Assembly: GCF_003986975.1 (NCBI RefSeq)
Contig: NZ_PIPO01000002.1
Coordinates: 434,001 to 498,000 of the forward strand
Origin: Aliidiomarina soli
GTDB taxonomy: Bacteria; Pseudomonadota; Gammaproteobacteria; Enterobacterales; Alteromonadaceae
Length of the DNA: 64,000 nucleotides
Direction: 5' to 3'
In this document: piece after piece, positions 49,787-62,871 of the stretch
Layout: each line of letters opens with the position of its first letter
Position numbering within the stretch: the stretch's first letter is position 1
Notes under the pieces: model-generated
Databases searched by the model: none
Told to the model about the DNA's origin: nothing
What the model saw: the letters and a program-made list of their open reading frames with translations, nothing else
Made by a program: the position numbers and the translations under genes

Positions 49787-52700
49787 GTGAAAGATTTACT
49801 AAAGTTTCTAAAACCAGCTAACCAAGCGGAAGAGTTTAATGGTATCCGCATTGGTCTGGCGTCGCCTGACCAGGTTAGAAGTTGGTCGTATGGCGAAGTC
49901 AAAAAGCCGGAAACCATTAACTACCGTACCTTCAAGCCAGAACGTGACGGCTTGTTCTGTGCGCGTATTTTCGGCCCGGTCAAAGACTATGAGTGCTTGT
50001 GTGGTAAATACAAGCGTCTCAAACACCGTGGTGTTATCTGCGAGAAGTGTGGCGTTGAAGTAACTCTGACCAAAGTGCGTCGTGAGCGCATGGGCCACAT
50101 TGAACTGGCAAGCCCGGTTGCACATATCTGGTTCCTTAAGTCATTGCCGTCTCGTATCGGCCTGATGCTGGATATGACCCTGCGTGATATCGAGCGGGTG
50201 CTGTACTTTGAAAGCTATGTCGTAATCGACGCCGGTATGACGTCGATGGAAGTCGGCTCGCTGCTAGGTGAAGAAGATTACCTGGATGCGCTTGAAGAGC
50301 ACGGTGACGAGTTCGAAGCGAAGATGGGTGCTGAAGCCGTTCTGCATATGCTGCGTCAGGTTAACATGCCAGAGCAGATCAAAATGCTGCGCGAAGAGCT
50401 GCCTGAAACCAATTCAGAAACCAAGCGTAAGAAAATTTCTAAGCGCTTGAAGCTGCTTGAATCATTCGAACAGTCTGGCAACAAGCCAGAGTGGATGATT
50501 CTGCAAGTATTACCAGTTTTACCACCAGACTTACGTCCGTTGGTACCGCTGGACGGTGGCCGTTTTGCGACCTCAGATCTGAACGATTTGTATCGCCGCG
50601 TGATCAACCGTAACAACCGTTTGAAGCGTCTGCTTGATTTGGCTGCACCTGATATTATCGTACGTAACGAAAAGCGTATGTTGCAGGAAGCGGTCGATGC
50701 ACTGTTAGACAATGGTCGTCGCGGTCGTGCGATTACTGGTTCTAACAAGCGTCCATTGAAGTCGCTGGCTGACATGATCAAAGGTAAGCAAGGTCGTTTC
50801 CGTCAGAACCTGTTGGGTAAACGTGTTGACTACTCAGGCCGTTCGGTTATCACCGTTGGTCCTAAGTTGCGTTTGCACCAGTGTGGTCTGCCGAAGAAAA
50901 TGGCACTCGAACTGTTTAAGCCGTTTATCTATGGCAAGCTGGAAGGTCGTGGTTTAGCCACCACCATTAAAGCTGCGAAGAAAATGGTTGAGCGCGAGAT
51001 CCCTGAAGTTTGGGACGTTCTGGACGAAGTTATCCGCGAACACCCGGTCCTCTTGAACCGTGCACCTACACTTCACCGTTTGGGTATCCAGGCGTTTGAA
51101 CCTGTCCTTATCGAAGGTAAAGCAATTCAATTGCACCCGTTGGTTTGTGCGGCGTATAACGCTGACTTCGACGGTGACCAAATGGCGGTTCACTTGCCGT
51201 TGACCTTAGAAGCGCAAATGGAAGCACGTGCGCTGATGATGTCGACCAACAACATCCTGTCGCCTGCCAGTGGTGACCCAATCATCGTTCCGTCACAGGA
51301 CGTTGTATTAGGTGTTTACTACATGACTCGTGAAGCGATCAACGCGAAGGGCGAGGGGATGATGTTTAAGAACCCGGCTGAAGCGGAGAAAGCTTACCGG
51401 ACTGGCGCAGCAAGCATTCATGCCCGCGTTAAAGTACGCATCGACGATGTCGAGCGTGACGATGACGGTAATGTCACCGAGTACACGCACGTGGTCGATA
51501 CCACCGTGGGTCGTGCCCTGTTGTCATTGATTCTGCCTAAGGGCATTAGTTATCAGAGCATCAACCAGAACATGGGCAAAAAGCAGATTTCAGCGTTGCT
51601 GAACAGCTGCTACCGTGACTGTGGTCTGAAAGACACCGTTATCTTTGCTGACCAACTGATGTACACCGGTTTCCATTATGCAATGGTTTCAGGTACCTCA
51701 GTCGGTATCAACGATATGGAAATTCCGGATGCGAAGAAAGAACTGATTGAAGGCGCGGAAGCTGAAGTTGCTGAAATTCAAGCGCAGTTTGAGCAGGGTC
51801 TGGTAACCTCAGGTGAGAAGTACAACAAGGTTATCGATATCTGGTCAACGGCCAACGAAAAAGTTTCTAAAGCGATGATGGAAAACCTGTCAAAAGAGAC
51901 AGTGACCAATGCCAAAGGCGAGCAAGAAGAGCAAATGTCCTTCAACGCGGTCTTTATGATGGCTGACTCGGGCGCTCGTGGTAGCCCCGCACAGATCCGT
52001 CAGTTGGCTGGTATGCGTGGTCTGATGGCTAAGCCAGATGGTTCAATCATCGAAACCCCAATCGTTGCTAACTTCCGTGAAGGTCTGAACGTACTGCAGT
52101 ACTTCATCTCAACTCACGGTGCGCGTAAAGGTTTGGCTGATACCGCATTGAAGACAGCGAACTCAGGGTATCTGACTCGTCGTCTGGTTGACGTGGCACA
52201 GGATCTGGTTATTACCGAATCCGATTGTGGCACCCTTGGTGGCCTGTACGTTAAACCATTGATTGAAGGTGGTGACGTAGTAGAACCATTGCGTGAACGT
52301 GTACTGGGCCGTGTCGTCTGTGAAGACGTCTTAGTGCCTGGCTCTGAAGATGTGCTAATCCCACGTAACACCCTGCTTGATGAAAAATGGTGTGACGTGC
52401 TGGAAGCCAATTCAGTGGACGAAATTAAAGTTCGCTCAATCATTACCTGTGACTCGTTACGCGGTGTGTGTTCACACTGTTACGGCCGTGACCTGGCACG
52501 TGGCCACATGGTTAACGAAGGTGAAGCAGTTGGTGTTATTGCTGCACAGTCTATCGGTGAGCCAGGTACTCAGCTTACCATGCGTACCTTCCACATCGGT
52601 GGTGCGGCTTCGCGGGCGTCAGCAGAGAACAACATCCAGGTTAAAAACCCTGGTAAGTTGAAACTGCACAATGCGAAAACCGTTGAAAACAGCGATACCC

Positions 52701-54004
52701 ACCTGGTTATCACATCACGTTCAACCGAGTTAACGCTGATTGACGAATATGGTCGTGAGCGCGAGCGCTATAAAGTACCTTACGGTGCCATCCTGAAGAA
52801 GGGTGACGGCGCGGCGGTTGAAGGTGGCGAGACAGTAGCAAACTGGGACCCGCACACTCACCCAATCATTACCGAAGTAAAAGGTATGATTAAGTTTGTG
52901 GACATGATTGATGGCGTCACCATGACCACTCAAACCGACGAATTAACTGGCTTGAGCAGCTATGTTGTACTGGAAACTGGTCAACGTACCAGTGCTGGTA
53001 AAGACATGCGCCCAGCGGTTAAGTTGGTTGACCAGAATGGCGACGACGTGAATATCGCGGGTACCGATATGCCAGCGCAGTACTTCCTGCCAGGCGGTGC
53101 CATTGTCAGCTTAGCCGATGGTTCAGAAGTTGGTATCGGTGACACCCTGGCTCGTATTCCGCAGGAAGGTTCGAAAACACGGGATATCACCGGTGGTCTG
53201 CCACGCGTTGCTGACCTGTTCGAAGCGCGTAAGCCGAAAGAGCCTGCGATTCTTGCTGAAGTGACTGGTACGGTGTCGTTCGGTAAGGAAACCAAAGGTA
53301 AACGTCGTCTGATTATTACGCCGGCGGAAGGTGGTGATCACTACGAAGAGATGATTCCGAAATGGCGTCAGCTGAATGTCTTCGAAGGTGACCAGGTTAG
53401 CCGCGGTGAAGTTATTGCCGATGGTCCTGAAGCGCCGCACGATATTCTGCGTTTACGTGGTGTGTCTGCAGTTGCCAACTACATTACCAACGAAGTTCAG
53501 GAAGTTTACCGCCTGCAGGGTGTAAAAATTAACGATAAGCACATCGAAGCGATTGTTCGCCAGATGCTGCGTAAGGCGATGATTCTGCGTTCAGGTGACT
53601 CTGAGTTCTTAGAAGGTGAGCAGGTAGAAGTGGCTGCCGTGATCGAAAGAAACCGTGCGCTGGAAGCGGAAGGCAAAATGCCTGCGCTATACGAGCGTCA
53701 GTTACTGGGTATCACCAAAGCGTCACTGTCGACTGAGTCGTTTATTTCTGCGGCCTCGTTCCAGGAAACTACGCGCGTTCTTACTGAAGCAGCCGTGCAG
53801 GGTAAAGAAGACAGCCTGCAGGGTCTGAAAGAGAACGTTATCGTGGGCCGCCTAATCCCGGCGGGTACTGGCTATGCTTATCACCAGGACCGTGCGCGCA
53901 AACGTGCCGCGGCGATGGAAGCAACCCAGCAAACCACGGTCAGCGCGGAAGAAGCAGAACAAGCACTTTCCGACGCACTGAACGAAAGCAACGACAACGA
54001 GTAA
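49787..54004 (+). CDS. rpoC: RNA polymerase beta' subunit
   Basis: A 1405-residue subunit. The N-terminal zinc site is [19 protein letters not shown] (~70-88). The active-site triad motif is [15 protein letters not shown] (~457-471). A second Cys cluster ([16 protein letters not shown], ~888-903) is present. It starts with GTG 49787 after CAGGAGAA. A strong terminator follows, ending the rplJL-rpoBC unit. Confidence 0.99.
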   Translation: MKDLLKFLKPANQAEEFNGIRIGLASPDQVRSWSYGEVKKPETINYRTFKPERDGLFCARIFGPVKDYECLCGKYKRLKHRGVICEKCGVEVTLTKVRRERMGHIELASPVAHIWFLKSLPSRIGLMLDMTLRDIERVLYFESYVVIDAGMTSMEVGSLLGEEDYLDALEEHGDEFEAKMGAEAVLHMLRQVNMPEQIKMLREELPETNSETKRKKISKRLKLLESFEQSGNKPEWMILQVLPVLPPDLRPLVPLDGGRFATSDLNDLYRRVINRNNRLKRLLDLAAPDIIVRNEKRMLQEAVDALLDNGRRGRAITGSNKRPLKSLADMIKGKQGRFRQNLLGKRVDYSGRSVITVGPKLRLHQCGLPKKMALELFKPFIYGKLEGRGLATTIKAAKKMVEREIPEVWDVLDEVIREHPVLLNRAPTLHRLGIQAFEPVLIEGKAIQLHPLVCAAYNADFDGDQMAVHLPLTLEAQMEARALMMSTNNILSPASGDPIIVPSQDVVLGVYYMTREAINAKGEGMMFKNPAEAEKAYRTGAASIHARVKVRIDDVERDDDGNVTEYTHVVDTTVGRALLSLILPKGISYQSINQNMGKKQISALLNSCYRDCGLKDTVIFADQLMYTGFHYAMVSGTSVGINDMEIPDAKKELIEGAEAEVAEIQAQFEQGLVTSGEKYNKVIDIWSTANEKVSKAMMENLSKETVTNAKGEQEEQMSFNAVFMMADSGARGSPAQIRQLAGMRGLMAKPDGSIIETPIVANFREGLNVLQYFISTHGARKGLADTALKTANSGYLTRRLVDVAQDLVITESDCGTLGGLYVKPLIEGGDVVEPLRERVLGRVVCEDVLVPGSEDVLIPRNTLLDEKWCDVLEANSVDEIKVRSIITCDSLRGVCSHCYGRDLARGHMVNEGEAVGVIAAQSIGEPGTQLTMRTFHIGGAASRASAENNIQVKNPGKLKLHNAKTVENSDTHLVITSRSTELTLIDEYGRERERYKVPYGAILKKGDGAAVEGGETVANWDPHTHPIITEVKGMIKFVDMIDGVTMTTQTDELTGLSSYVVLETGQRTSAGKDMRPAVKLVDQNGDDVNIAGTDMPAQYFLPGGAIVSLADGSEVGIGDTLARIPQEGSKTRDITGGLPRVADLFEARKPKEPAILAEVTGTVSFGKETKGKRRLIITPAEGGDHYEEMIPKWRQLNVFEGDQVSRGEVIADGPEAPHDILRLRGVSAVANYITNEVQEVYRLQGVKINDKHIEAIVRQMLRKAMILRSGDSEFLEGEQVEVAAVIERNRALEAEGKMPALYERQLLGITKASLSTESFISAASFQETTRVLTEAAVQGKEDSLQGLKENVIVGRLIPAGTGYAYHQDRARKRAAAMEATQQTTVSAEEAEQALSDALNESNDNE

Positions 54005-54017
54005 TCGTTATCACGTT

Positions 54018-54044
54018 AAAAAAAGGCCCTTCGGGGCCTTTTTT
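54018..54044 (+). terminator. Rho-independent terminator after rpoC
   Basis: GGCCC-TTCG-GGGCC with A-run before and T6 after. TTCG is an extra-stable tetraloop. Confidence 0.92.
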
Positions 54045-54197
54045 GTTGCCTGCGTTCGGGTGGGACGTGGTGGTGGAATAAACCACCGCCCCGCGGGAGC
54101 GCTACGTGGCACCGATAAATTGAGTGCAGGCACGCCTCACATGCATATCAAACAGGCCTGGCAAAGGCGTAAAGACCAGATAGATCGCGGGATCTGG

Positions 54198-54226
54198 TTG
54201 ACAGGTTAATCTGTGACCTATAAAAT
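54198..54226 (+). promoter_or_regulatory. Promoter of the str operon (rpsL)
   Basis: TTGACA (54198-54203) and TAAAAT (54221-54226) are 17 bp apart, a near-consensus sigma-70 promoter. The sequence after the -10 is GC-rich (TCGGCC), as in promoters repressed by ppGpp. Confidence 0.85.
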
Positions 54227-54301
54227 TCGGCCTCCCTTATATGGGGAATCACTTGGAATATATGGTTCGTTGTAGCGACTGAGACCATTAAAACCAAAGC
54301 T

Positions 54302-54329
54302 GCGCTTGGGTGTTTGTTCACCCGGGCGC
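54302..54329 (+). promoter_or_regulatory. Hairpin in the rpsL leader
   Basis: GCGCTTGGGTG pairs with CACCCGGGCGC over 11 bp, including two G-U pairs, with loop TTTGTT. It ends 40 bases before the rpsL start and lacks a T-tract, so it is an RNA structure rather than a clear terminator. A role in control is a guess. Confidence 0.5.
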
Positions 54330-54354
54330 TTTGTGTCGTTTAAAAAAGTACTGA

Positions 54355-54744
<390 letters not shown>

Positions 54745-54747
54745 CGG

Positions 54748-54817
54748 TTCTCCGTTTCTAGTAAGGCCAAACTTTTAAATTTGTATGTTTTGGGTAATCC
54801 CTGAAGACACCGGAGAA
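54748..54817 (+). promoter_or_regulatory. Candidate S7 autoregulatory structure, rpsL-rpsG junction
   Basis: TTCTCCG (54748-54754) is complementary to CGGAGAA (54811-54817), which contains the rpsG ribosome-binding site. Pairing would close a loop of about 56 bases and hide that site. In E. coli S7 represses at this junction. Prediction only. Confidence 0.45.
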
Positions 54818-54822
54818 TTAAT

Positions 54823-55293
54823 ATGCCAAGAAGACGCGTAGTCGGCCAACGTAAAATCCTGCCGGATCCTAAGTTCGGATCAGAGTTGTTGGCGAAATTT
54901 ATTAACATTGTCATGGTTGATGGCAAGAAATCAGTCGCTGAAAGAATCATCTATGGTGCATTAGACATCATCGCTGATAAAGCTGGTAAAGATCAGTTGG
55001 AAGTGTTTGAAGAAGCTTTAGACAACATCCGTCCAAGTGTTGAGGTTAAGTCACGCCGCGTAGGTGGTTCGACTTACCAGGTACCAGTTGAAGTTCGTCC
55101 TGTACGTCGTAACACTCTGGCAATGCGCTGGATGGTTGACGCAGCTCGCGCACGTGGTGAGAAGTCCATGGCTCAACGCCTGGCTGGCGAAATGTTAGAT
55201 GCCTCACAGAACAAAGGTTCTGCGGTTAAGAAGCGTGAAGACGTTCACCGTATGGCAGATGCGAACAAAGCGTTCGCTCACTATCGCTGGTAA
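54823..55293 (+). CDS. rpsG: 30S ribosomal protein S7
   Basis: A 156-residue primary 16S rRNA-binding protein that organises the 30S head. [20 protein letters not shown] and [20 protein letters not shown] are diagnostic. In E. coli it represses the operon from the rpsL-rpsG junction. fusA starts 33 bp downstream. Confidence 0.98.
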   Translation: MPRRRVVGQRKILPDPKFGSELLAKFINIVMVDGKKSVAERIIYGALDIIADKAGKDQLEVFEEALDNIRPSVEVKSRRVGGSTYQVPVEVRPVRRNTLAMRWMVDAARARGEKSMAQRLAGEMLDASQNKGSAVKKREDVHRMADANKAFAHYRW

Positions 55294-55326
55294 TTCACGC
55301 TCACACTCAATTAAGAGGATTTTAAC

Positions 55327-57450
<2,124 letters not shown>

Positions 57451-57508
57451 TTGAGGTCTGGTCCCGGTCCCAAGGGCCGGGCTTTAAACTTATAGAAAGG
57501 AAATAGCA

Positions 57509-58693
57509 ATGGCTAAAGAAAAATTTGAACGTAGTAAGCCGCACGTAAACGTCGGCACCATCGGTCACGTTGACCACGGTAAAACTACTTTGACTGCTGC
57601 AATCACTACCGTACTTGCAAAAGTTTACGGCGGTGCGGCAAAAGACTTCGCATCAATCGACAACGCTCCAGAAGAGCGTGAGCGTGGTATCACTATCTCA
57701 ACGTCACACGTTGAGTATGACACTCCGATCCGTCACTATGCGCACGTTGACTGCCCAGGTCACGCTGACTACGTGAAAAACATGATCACCGGTGCTGCTC
57801 AGATGGACGGCGCTATTCTGGTGGTAGCTGCGACTGATGGCCCAATGCCACAGACTCGTGAGCACATCCTGCTGTCTCGTCAGGTAGGTGTACCTTTCAT
57901 CGTTGTATTCATGAACAAATGTGACATGGTTGACGATGAAGAGCTGCTTGAGCTGGTAGAAATGGAAGTTCGTGAACTTCTGTCAGAGTACGACTTCCCA
58001 GGCGACGACCTGCCAGTTATTCAGGGCTCAGCTCTGAAAGCACTGGAAGGTGACGAAGCATGGGAGAAGAAAATTGTTGAGCTGGCTGAAGCGCTGGATT
58101 CTTACATTCCAGAGCCAGAGCGTGACATCGACAAGCCGTTCCTGATGCCTATCGAAGACGTATTCTCTATCTCAGGCCGTGGTACTGTTGTAACAGGTCG
58201 TGTAGAGCGCGGTATCGTGAATACTGGTGACGAAGTTGAAATCGTGGGTATCAAAGACACCACGAAGACAACCGTAACGGGTGTTGAGATGTTCCGTAAA
58301 CTGCTTGACGAAGGTCGTGCAGGCGAGAACATCGGTGCATTGTTGCGTGGTACTAAGCGTGAAGATATCCAGCGTGGTCAAGTATTGGCTAAGCCAGGTT
58401 CAATCACTCCGCATACCAAATTCGAAGCTGAAGTATACGTACTGAGCAAAGAAGAAGGCGGACGTCACACTCCATTCTTCAAAGGCTATCGTCCACAGTT
58501 CTACTTCCGTACGACTGACGTCACTGGTGCTGTAGAGCTGCCAGAAGGCGTAGAGATGGTTATGCCTGGTGACAACATCAAGTTCGTAGTGGACCTGATT
58601 GCACCAATCGCGATGGACGACGGTCTGCGTTTCGCCATCCGTGAAGGTGGCCGTACTGTAGGCGCTGGTGTTGTATCTAAGATCTTAGATTAA
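57509..58693 (+). CDS. tufA: Elongation factor Tu, str operon copy
   Basis: A 394-residue protein identical to that of the copy at 38615-39799. AGAAAGGAAA precedes the ATG. It is the last gene of the str operon; a terminator follows, and the rpsJ-rplC (S10) operon that often comes next in other bacteria is not here. Confidence 0.98.
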   Translation: MAKEKFERSKPHVNVGTIGHVDHGKTTLTAAITTVLAKVYGGAAKDFASIDNAPEERERGITISTSHVEYDTPIRHYAHVDCPGHADYVKNMITGAAQMDGAILVVAATDGPMPQTREHILLSRQVGVPFIVVFMNKCDMVDDEELLELVEMEVRELLSEYDFPGDDLPVIQGSALKALEGDEAWEKKIVELAEALDSYIPEPERDIDKPFLMPIEDVFSISGRGTVVTGRVERGIVNTGDEVEIVGIKDTTKTTVTGVEMFRKLLDEGRAGENIGALLRGTKREDIQRGQVLAKPGSITPHTKFEAEVYVLSKEEGGRHTPFFKGYRPQFYFRTTDVTGAVELPEGVEMVMPGDNIKFVVDLIAPIAMDDGLRFAIREGGRTVGAGVVSKILD

Positions 58694-58752
58694 TCTGAGG
58701 CTGGAACAGCATTTACTGGAGGTCTGCAACGCATTCCTTTAGTTAACGCATA

Positions 58753-58781
58753 AAAAAGGGCTCCCATTGGGAGCCCTTTTT
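58753..58781 (+). terminator. Rho-independent terminator of tufA
   Basis: GGGCTCCCATTGGGAGCCC with A-run before and T5 after, the same hairpin as at 39846-39873. Confidence 0.92.
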
Positions 58782-58921
58782 GTTTGCTGATACAACAGCC
58801 TGCACAAAGCCTTGTGGTCTTTGCGAAAGCTCGGTTTCTATAACCCGCCATTTGTTTTACAATGCTGCGCTGGTAAAAAACATCAAGGCGCCGCCACTGG
58901 CCGCCAAGAGAGGATATTTAG

Positions 58922-60511
58922 ATGTCTGAAGGCAACTCCAACGCCGCCGATCCGACCCAGAAGCGCGGTGCCTTTACCCGTTTTCTTGATACCGTCGAAT
59001 GGTTAGGCAACCTACTGCCACACCCGGTCACTTTGTTTGCATTATTTTGTGTCTTTGTCGTTGTCGCCAGCGGCATTGCGTCCTTTTTTGGTCTAAGCGT
59101 AGCGGATCCGCGGCCAGCTACCTTAGGTCAGGAAATTGCGGTCAATAACCTGCTCAGTGCCGAAGGACTGCGTTACATCGTTTCCAATCTGGTGACTAAC
59201 TTTACCCAGTTTCCGCCGCTCGGTGTGGTCCTGGTTGCGTTGCTGGGTGTGGGTATTGCGGAACGCTCCGGGCTGCTCTCTGCACTGATGCGGGGCATGG
59301 TTATGAATGCGTCGCCGCGGATGGTAACAGTCACTATTGTGTTTGCCGGTGTCGTGTCAAACACCGCGTCAGAGCTCGGTTATGTGGTGCTGGTGCCGCT
59401 CGCAGCGATGATTTTTCATTCTCTCGGGCGCCACCCGTTAGCGGGTCTTGCAGCGGCCTTTGCCGGGGTGTCGGCGGGCTATAGTGCGAACTTATTCATT
59501 GGTACTGTCGACCCCTTACTGGCTGGTTTTACTACCTCGGCAGCCCAGCTGATTGACCCGACCTATGAAGTTGGGCCAGAAATGAACTGGTTCTTTATGT
59601 TCATCAGTACCTTCTTAATTGCAGTGCTGGGTTGGTTGGTGACCGAGAAAATTGTTGAGCCTAAGCTGGGTAAATACAATCCGAAGGACATGGACCCCGA
59701 CGCCGATATTGATGAAAACGTTAAGATGGAAAACCTGACCCGCACTGAAAAGTCAGGTTTGGTCTGGGCCGGCGTTACTTTTGCGGCGTTGATCGGTTTA
59801 TTGGCACTGACCGTTGTTCCTGAATCAGGCATCCTTCGTGATCCTGAAACCGGCAGTGTGTCAGGTTCGCCGTTCCTGCGCGGAATTGTGGTCTTTATCT
59901 TTATTACCTTCGCCATTCCCGGCTTCGTCTACGGCTTTGTCACTAAAGTGATGCGTACAGACCGTGATGTGATTAACGCCATGGCTGCAAGCATGAGTAC
60001 CATGGGCCTGTATATTGTGCTGGTATTTTTCGCTGCGCAGTTCGTCGCCTTCTTTGGCTGGACAAACTTTGGCACCATATTGGCGGTGAACGGCGCAAAC
60101 TTCCTGCAGACGATTAACTTAACCGGCCCTGGCGTATTTGTGTTGTTTATTTTGATGTGTGCCTTTGTCAATCTGATGCTGGGTTCGGCGTCGGCGCAAT
60201 GGGCCGTGACCGCGCCAATCTTCGTACCTATGCTGATGCTAATTGGCTATGCCCCTGAACTGATTCAGGCGGCATACCGGATCGGGGATTCAGTGACCAA
60301 TATCATCACCCCGATGATGAGCTATTTTGGTCTGATTCTGGCCGTGGCTGCCAGATACCAGAAGAACCTCGGTATCGGTACCTTAATTTCCATTATGCTG
60401 CCATATAGTATGGTCTTCCTGGTCGGCTGGATAATACTGTTCTATACCTGGGTGTTCCTGTTTGGGTTGCCAGTGGGCCCCGGCGCAGCCACCTATTATC
60501 AGGTAGGCTGA
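58922..60511 (+). CDS. AbgT family transporter
   Basis: A 529-residue inner-membrane protein with about ten hydrophobic segments. The start FTRFLDTVEWLGNLLPHPVTLFALF is typical of AbgT, and the middle has FTTSAAQLIDPTYEVGPEMNWFFM. The family imports p-aminobenzoyl-glutamate (AbgT) or exports sulfonamides (MtrF, YdaH); which one applies cannot be read here. No abgA/abgB hydrolase genes are next to it. AAGAGAGGA lies upstream and a terminator downstream. Confidence 0.88.
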   Translation: MSEGNSNAADPTQKRGAFTRFLDTVEWLGNLLPHPVTLFALFCVFVVVASGIASFFGLSVADPRPATLGQEIAVNNLLSAEGLRYIVSNLVTNFTQFPPLGVVLVALLGVGIAERSGLLSALMRGMVMNASPRMVTVTIVFAGVVSNTASELGYVVLVPLAAMIFHSLGRHPLAGLAAAFAGVSAGYSANLFIGTVDPLLAGFTTSAAQLIDPTYEVGPEMNWFFMFISTFLIAVLGWLVTEKIVEPKLGKYNPKDMDPDADIDENVKMENLTRTEKSGLVWAGVTFAALIGLLALTVVPESGILRDPETGSVSGSPFLRGIVVFIFITFAIPGFVYGFVTKVMRTDRDVINAMAASMSTMGLYIVLVFFAAQFVAFFGWTNFGTILAVNGANFLQTINLTGPGVFVLFILMCAFVNLMLGSASAQWAVTAPIFVPMLMLIGYAPELIQAAYRIGDSVTNIITPMMSYFGLILAVAARYQKNLGIGTLISIMLPYSMVFLVGWIILFYTWVFLFGLPVGPGAATYYQVG

Positions 60512-60519
60512 GGGTAGTA

Positions 60520-60551
60520 AAAAGGGCCTGCTTTCGAGCAGGTCTTTTTTT
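60520..60551 (+). terminator. Rho-independent terminator after the AbgT gene
   Basis: GGCCTGCT-TTCG-AGCAGGTC forms a stem with one G-T pair, followed by T7. Confidence 0.88.
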
Positions 60552-60567
60552 ACGCCTTGCTTTGCAT

Positions 60568-60595
60568 TTGACACTGGCAGCCAACGTGGTAAACA
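60568..60595 (+). promoter_or_regulatory. Candidate promoter of the solute-binding protein gene
   Basis: TTGACA (60568-60573) and TAAACA (60590-60595) are 16 bp apart, in the gap between the AbgT terminator and the next gene. Confidence 0.5.
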
Positions 60596-60631
60596 TAGAC
60601 CACTGGTCAGCAGTCGTAGTAAAGGCATGGA

Positions 60632-61477
60632 ATGGCGTGTATGAAATTGAGTACCTGGTGTATATGTTTACTGGTGGTAGCCTTAAGCTCCGGGCTCAGT
60701 AGTCGGGTTAACGCCAGCGATGAGCCAACCCATGTGGCAGTAGCTGCTTATGAGTTCCCTCCTTATTATTCGTCGCGTCTGGAGCGCCATGTACTTGGGG
60801 CGCTGCTTGACGCGGTCAACCAACGCCAGCAGACTTTTTATTTTGAAATTATTGAAGTCCGTCCGCCACATCGCTATCAGGCGTTAGAGCCAGAAGGCTG
60901 TTGTCAGTTGATTTTCTTTGAAGCAGAGCAATGGGGCTGGAGCAGCTATATTGGTACTCATGTTGAAAAGGGGCCTAAGCTAACTGAGGGGGCTGATATC
61001 CATGTCCTGCGCGCTGAGGAAGACACCAGTGAGGTTAGCAATGACGCCGATGGCGCTGCGCGGGTAGGGGGCATCGTTGGCTACCATTATGACTTTGTTG
61101 ATTACCAGAGCGATGTTGCAGTGCTTGAACAAGAGCATAACCTGTATCTGGCAGACAGCCATGTCACCCTGATTAATATGTTAAGCCGCGGGCGTTTGCA
61201 CAGTATTTTATTGAATACAGAACTGCTCGCGATGCTAGAGCTGCACGACCCGGACGTAGCTAAGACCCTTAAGGCTGGTAAAACTGTCGACCAGACCTAC
61301 GCTACTCATGTCCTGGTAGCTGACGATGCTGTGGTCAATGTTGACTGGCTGCGCGGGCAACTGGATGAAATGTGGGAGGATGGTTCATTAGCGGAGTTGT
61401 TTGCGTCCTTTGGGCTGGAGAACCATCTTGTGTATGACCCCAGTCCGGCCAATGTTCAGGCCGCAAGCCCTCAGTAA
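60632..61477 (+). CDS. Periplasmic solute-binding-like protein, orphan
   Basis: A 281-residue protein with a signal peptide ending near VNASDE. The mature start HVAVAAYEFPPYYS is typical of bacterial extracellular solute-binding family 3. The second lobe has VGGIVGYHYDF and LLNTELLAML, and the tail QLDEMWEDGSLAELFASFGLE is the usual C-terminal helix. No permease or ATPase gene is adjacent, so it may not serve an ABC transporter. ATG 60632 is preferred over Met4 because of AAAGG upstream. Its end overlaps the convergent glutaminase gene by 7 bp. Confidence 0.75.
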   Translation: MACMKLSTWCICLLVVALSSGLSSRVNASDEPTHVAVAAYEFPPYYSSRLERHVLGALLDAVNQRQQTFYFEIIEVRPPHRYQALEPEGCCQLIFFEAEQWGWSSYIGTHVEKGPKLTEGADIHVLRAEEDTSEVSNDADGAARVGGIVGYHYDFVDYQSDVAVLEQEHNLYLADSHVTLINMLSRGRLHSILLNTELLAMLELHDPDVAKTLKAGKTVDQTYATHVLVADDAVVNVDWLRGQLDEMWEDGSLAELFASFGLENHLVYDPSPANVQAASPQ

Positions 61478-62409
61478 ACTGATAAGCCAAGTTTTTTGGC
61501 TAAGCGCGTAATCATGTACATGCCCAGACAGGAGTTACCATACTGGTTCAGCCTTGGGCTCCAGGCGCAGATAACCCCGTAATTTGGGACCACAGCCACA
61601 ATACCACCGCCGACCCCACTTTTGGCCGGCAGACCGACTTCAAAGGCAAACTCGCCGGACTGATCATACATCCCACTGGTTTGCAGAATTGCGTTTAACC
61701 GATGGGCGTCGCGGCGCGAGCAAATCTGGTCACCGCTGTGTGGCTGCACCCCTCGATTGGCGAGAAAGCCAAGACTTCTGGCAACATCCCGACAGCTCAT
61801 ATCAATTGAACACTGGTAGAAGTAATGGTCGAGCGCGTCGTTGACGTCGGCGTCGATGTTAGCAAAGCTTTTCATCAGGTAGGCGAGCGCTGCGTTGCGA
61901 CTGCCATGCATTTTTTCAGATTGAAAAATATCCTGATTCACATGGATGTCCTGATTGTCCGCCAAGCCGCGCACAAACGACATCAGTGCACTTTTGCTGG
62001 CTGAGTAATGGCTCACCAGGGTATCGGCTACAACAATGGCTCCTGCGTTGATAAAGGGATTACGCGGAATACCATGTTCCCATTCTAGCTGCACTATCGA
62101 ATTAAATGCATGGCCCGACGGCTCCATTCGCACCCGTCGCCATAAGTCATCGCCCATGCGCAGCATGGCCATGACCAGGCCAAATATTTTCGATACGCTC
62201 TGAATCGAAAAAGGCACGTCAGCGTCACCGGCAACGTGCACTTCTCCATCGAGGTTGGCTAATGCTATACCACATTGATTGGGGTTGATGGAGGCAAGGG
62301 CTGGAATGTAATTAGCGGATTCGCCGCTGAGCGGCAAGTCGAGCGCCTCCTGTAGGATCTCCTGCAGCAGCAGTTCCTGATTGGTTGGGCGCTTAAATTT
62401 TCCTTCCAT
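61471..62409 (-). CDS. glsA: Glutaminase, GlsA family
   Basis: A 312-residue serine-dependent enzyme hydrolysing glutamine to glutamate and ammonia. The fold resembles beta-lactamases; the SxxK catalytic pair is in FSIQSVSKIF (Ser71, Lys74). NPFINAGAI, the AYLMKSFANID block and KSGVGGGIVAVVPN are diagnostic. It follows the thioesterase gene by 22 bp and is probably in the uvrA-thioesterase-glsA transcript. Confidence 0.93.
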   Translation of the reverse strand: MEGKFKRPTNQELLLQEILQEALDLPLSGESANYIPALASINPNQCGIALANLDGEVHVAGDADVPFSIQSVSKIFGLVMAMLRMGDDLWRRVRMEPSGHAFNSIVQLEWEHGIPRNPFINAGAIVVADTLVSHYSASKSALMSFVRGLADNQDIHVNQDIFQSEKMHGSRNAALAYLMKSFANIDADVNDALDHYFYQCSIDMSCRDVARSLGFLANRGVQPHSGDQICSRRDAHRLNAILQTSGMYDQSGEFAFEVGLPAKSGVGGGIVAVVPNYGVICAWSPRLNQYGNSCLGMYMITRLAKKLGLSVY

Positions 62410-62431
62410 GCAAAGCTCCGTGACTAGCGTA

Positions 62432-62842
62432 TTAGCTGGCTAAAGGGTGATCAGGGTGCGTCTGTTGCAACAATTTAGCTTTTATCGCCTCGCTAATTGG
62501 CACCGAATGTCCGTTTTTATGGTCGTAGTTAACCAGTATGGTGGTGCCTTTCGCGCAAAGCTGACCGCTCTGCCACACCTCACTGCCAATATCGAACGAG
62601 CTTTTACCGATGCGGGCAATGTAGGTCTTTAACGTGACCATCTCGCCGAAGTAGACCGGGCGCAAAAAATCCACATTCAGATTGGCAACAATCAGACTGA
62701 CTTCATACAGATTACCCTGCTCAGTGAACAGTTCAAAGACGGGCAGGCGGCCGGTTTCAAACCAGGCCGGAATGACCGTATTATTGACATGGCCGAGCGC
62801 GTCAGTTTCATAGAAGCGGACTTTAAGATCTTCTGTGTACAT
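62432..62842 (-). CDS. Acyl-CoA thioesterase, 4HBT hotdog fold
   Basis: A 136-residue protein of the 4-hydroxybenzoyl-CoA thioesterase/YbgC type. The N-terminal VRFYETDALGHVNNTVIPAWFETGR has the catalytic Asp and the usual GHVNN. It hydrolyses an acyl-CoA whose chain is unknown. It lies 29 bp after uvrA and 22 bp before glsA. Confidence 0.88.
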   Translation of the reverse strand: MYTEDLKVRFYETDALGHVNNTVIPAWFETGRLPVFELFTEQGNLYEVSLIVANLNVDFLRPVYFGEMVTLKTYIARIGKSSFDIGSEVWQSGQLCAKGTTILVNYDHKNGHSVPISEAIKAKLLQQTHPDHPLAS

Positions 62843-62871
62843 CGGGTGTAGTTCCTTGCGTTTAGATGCTG

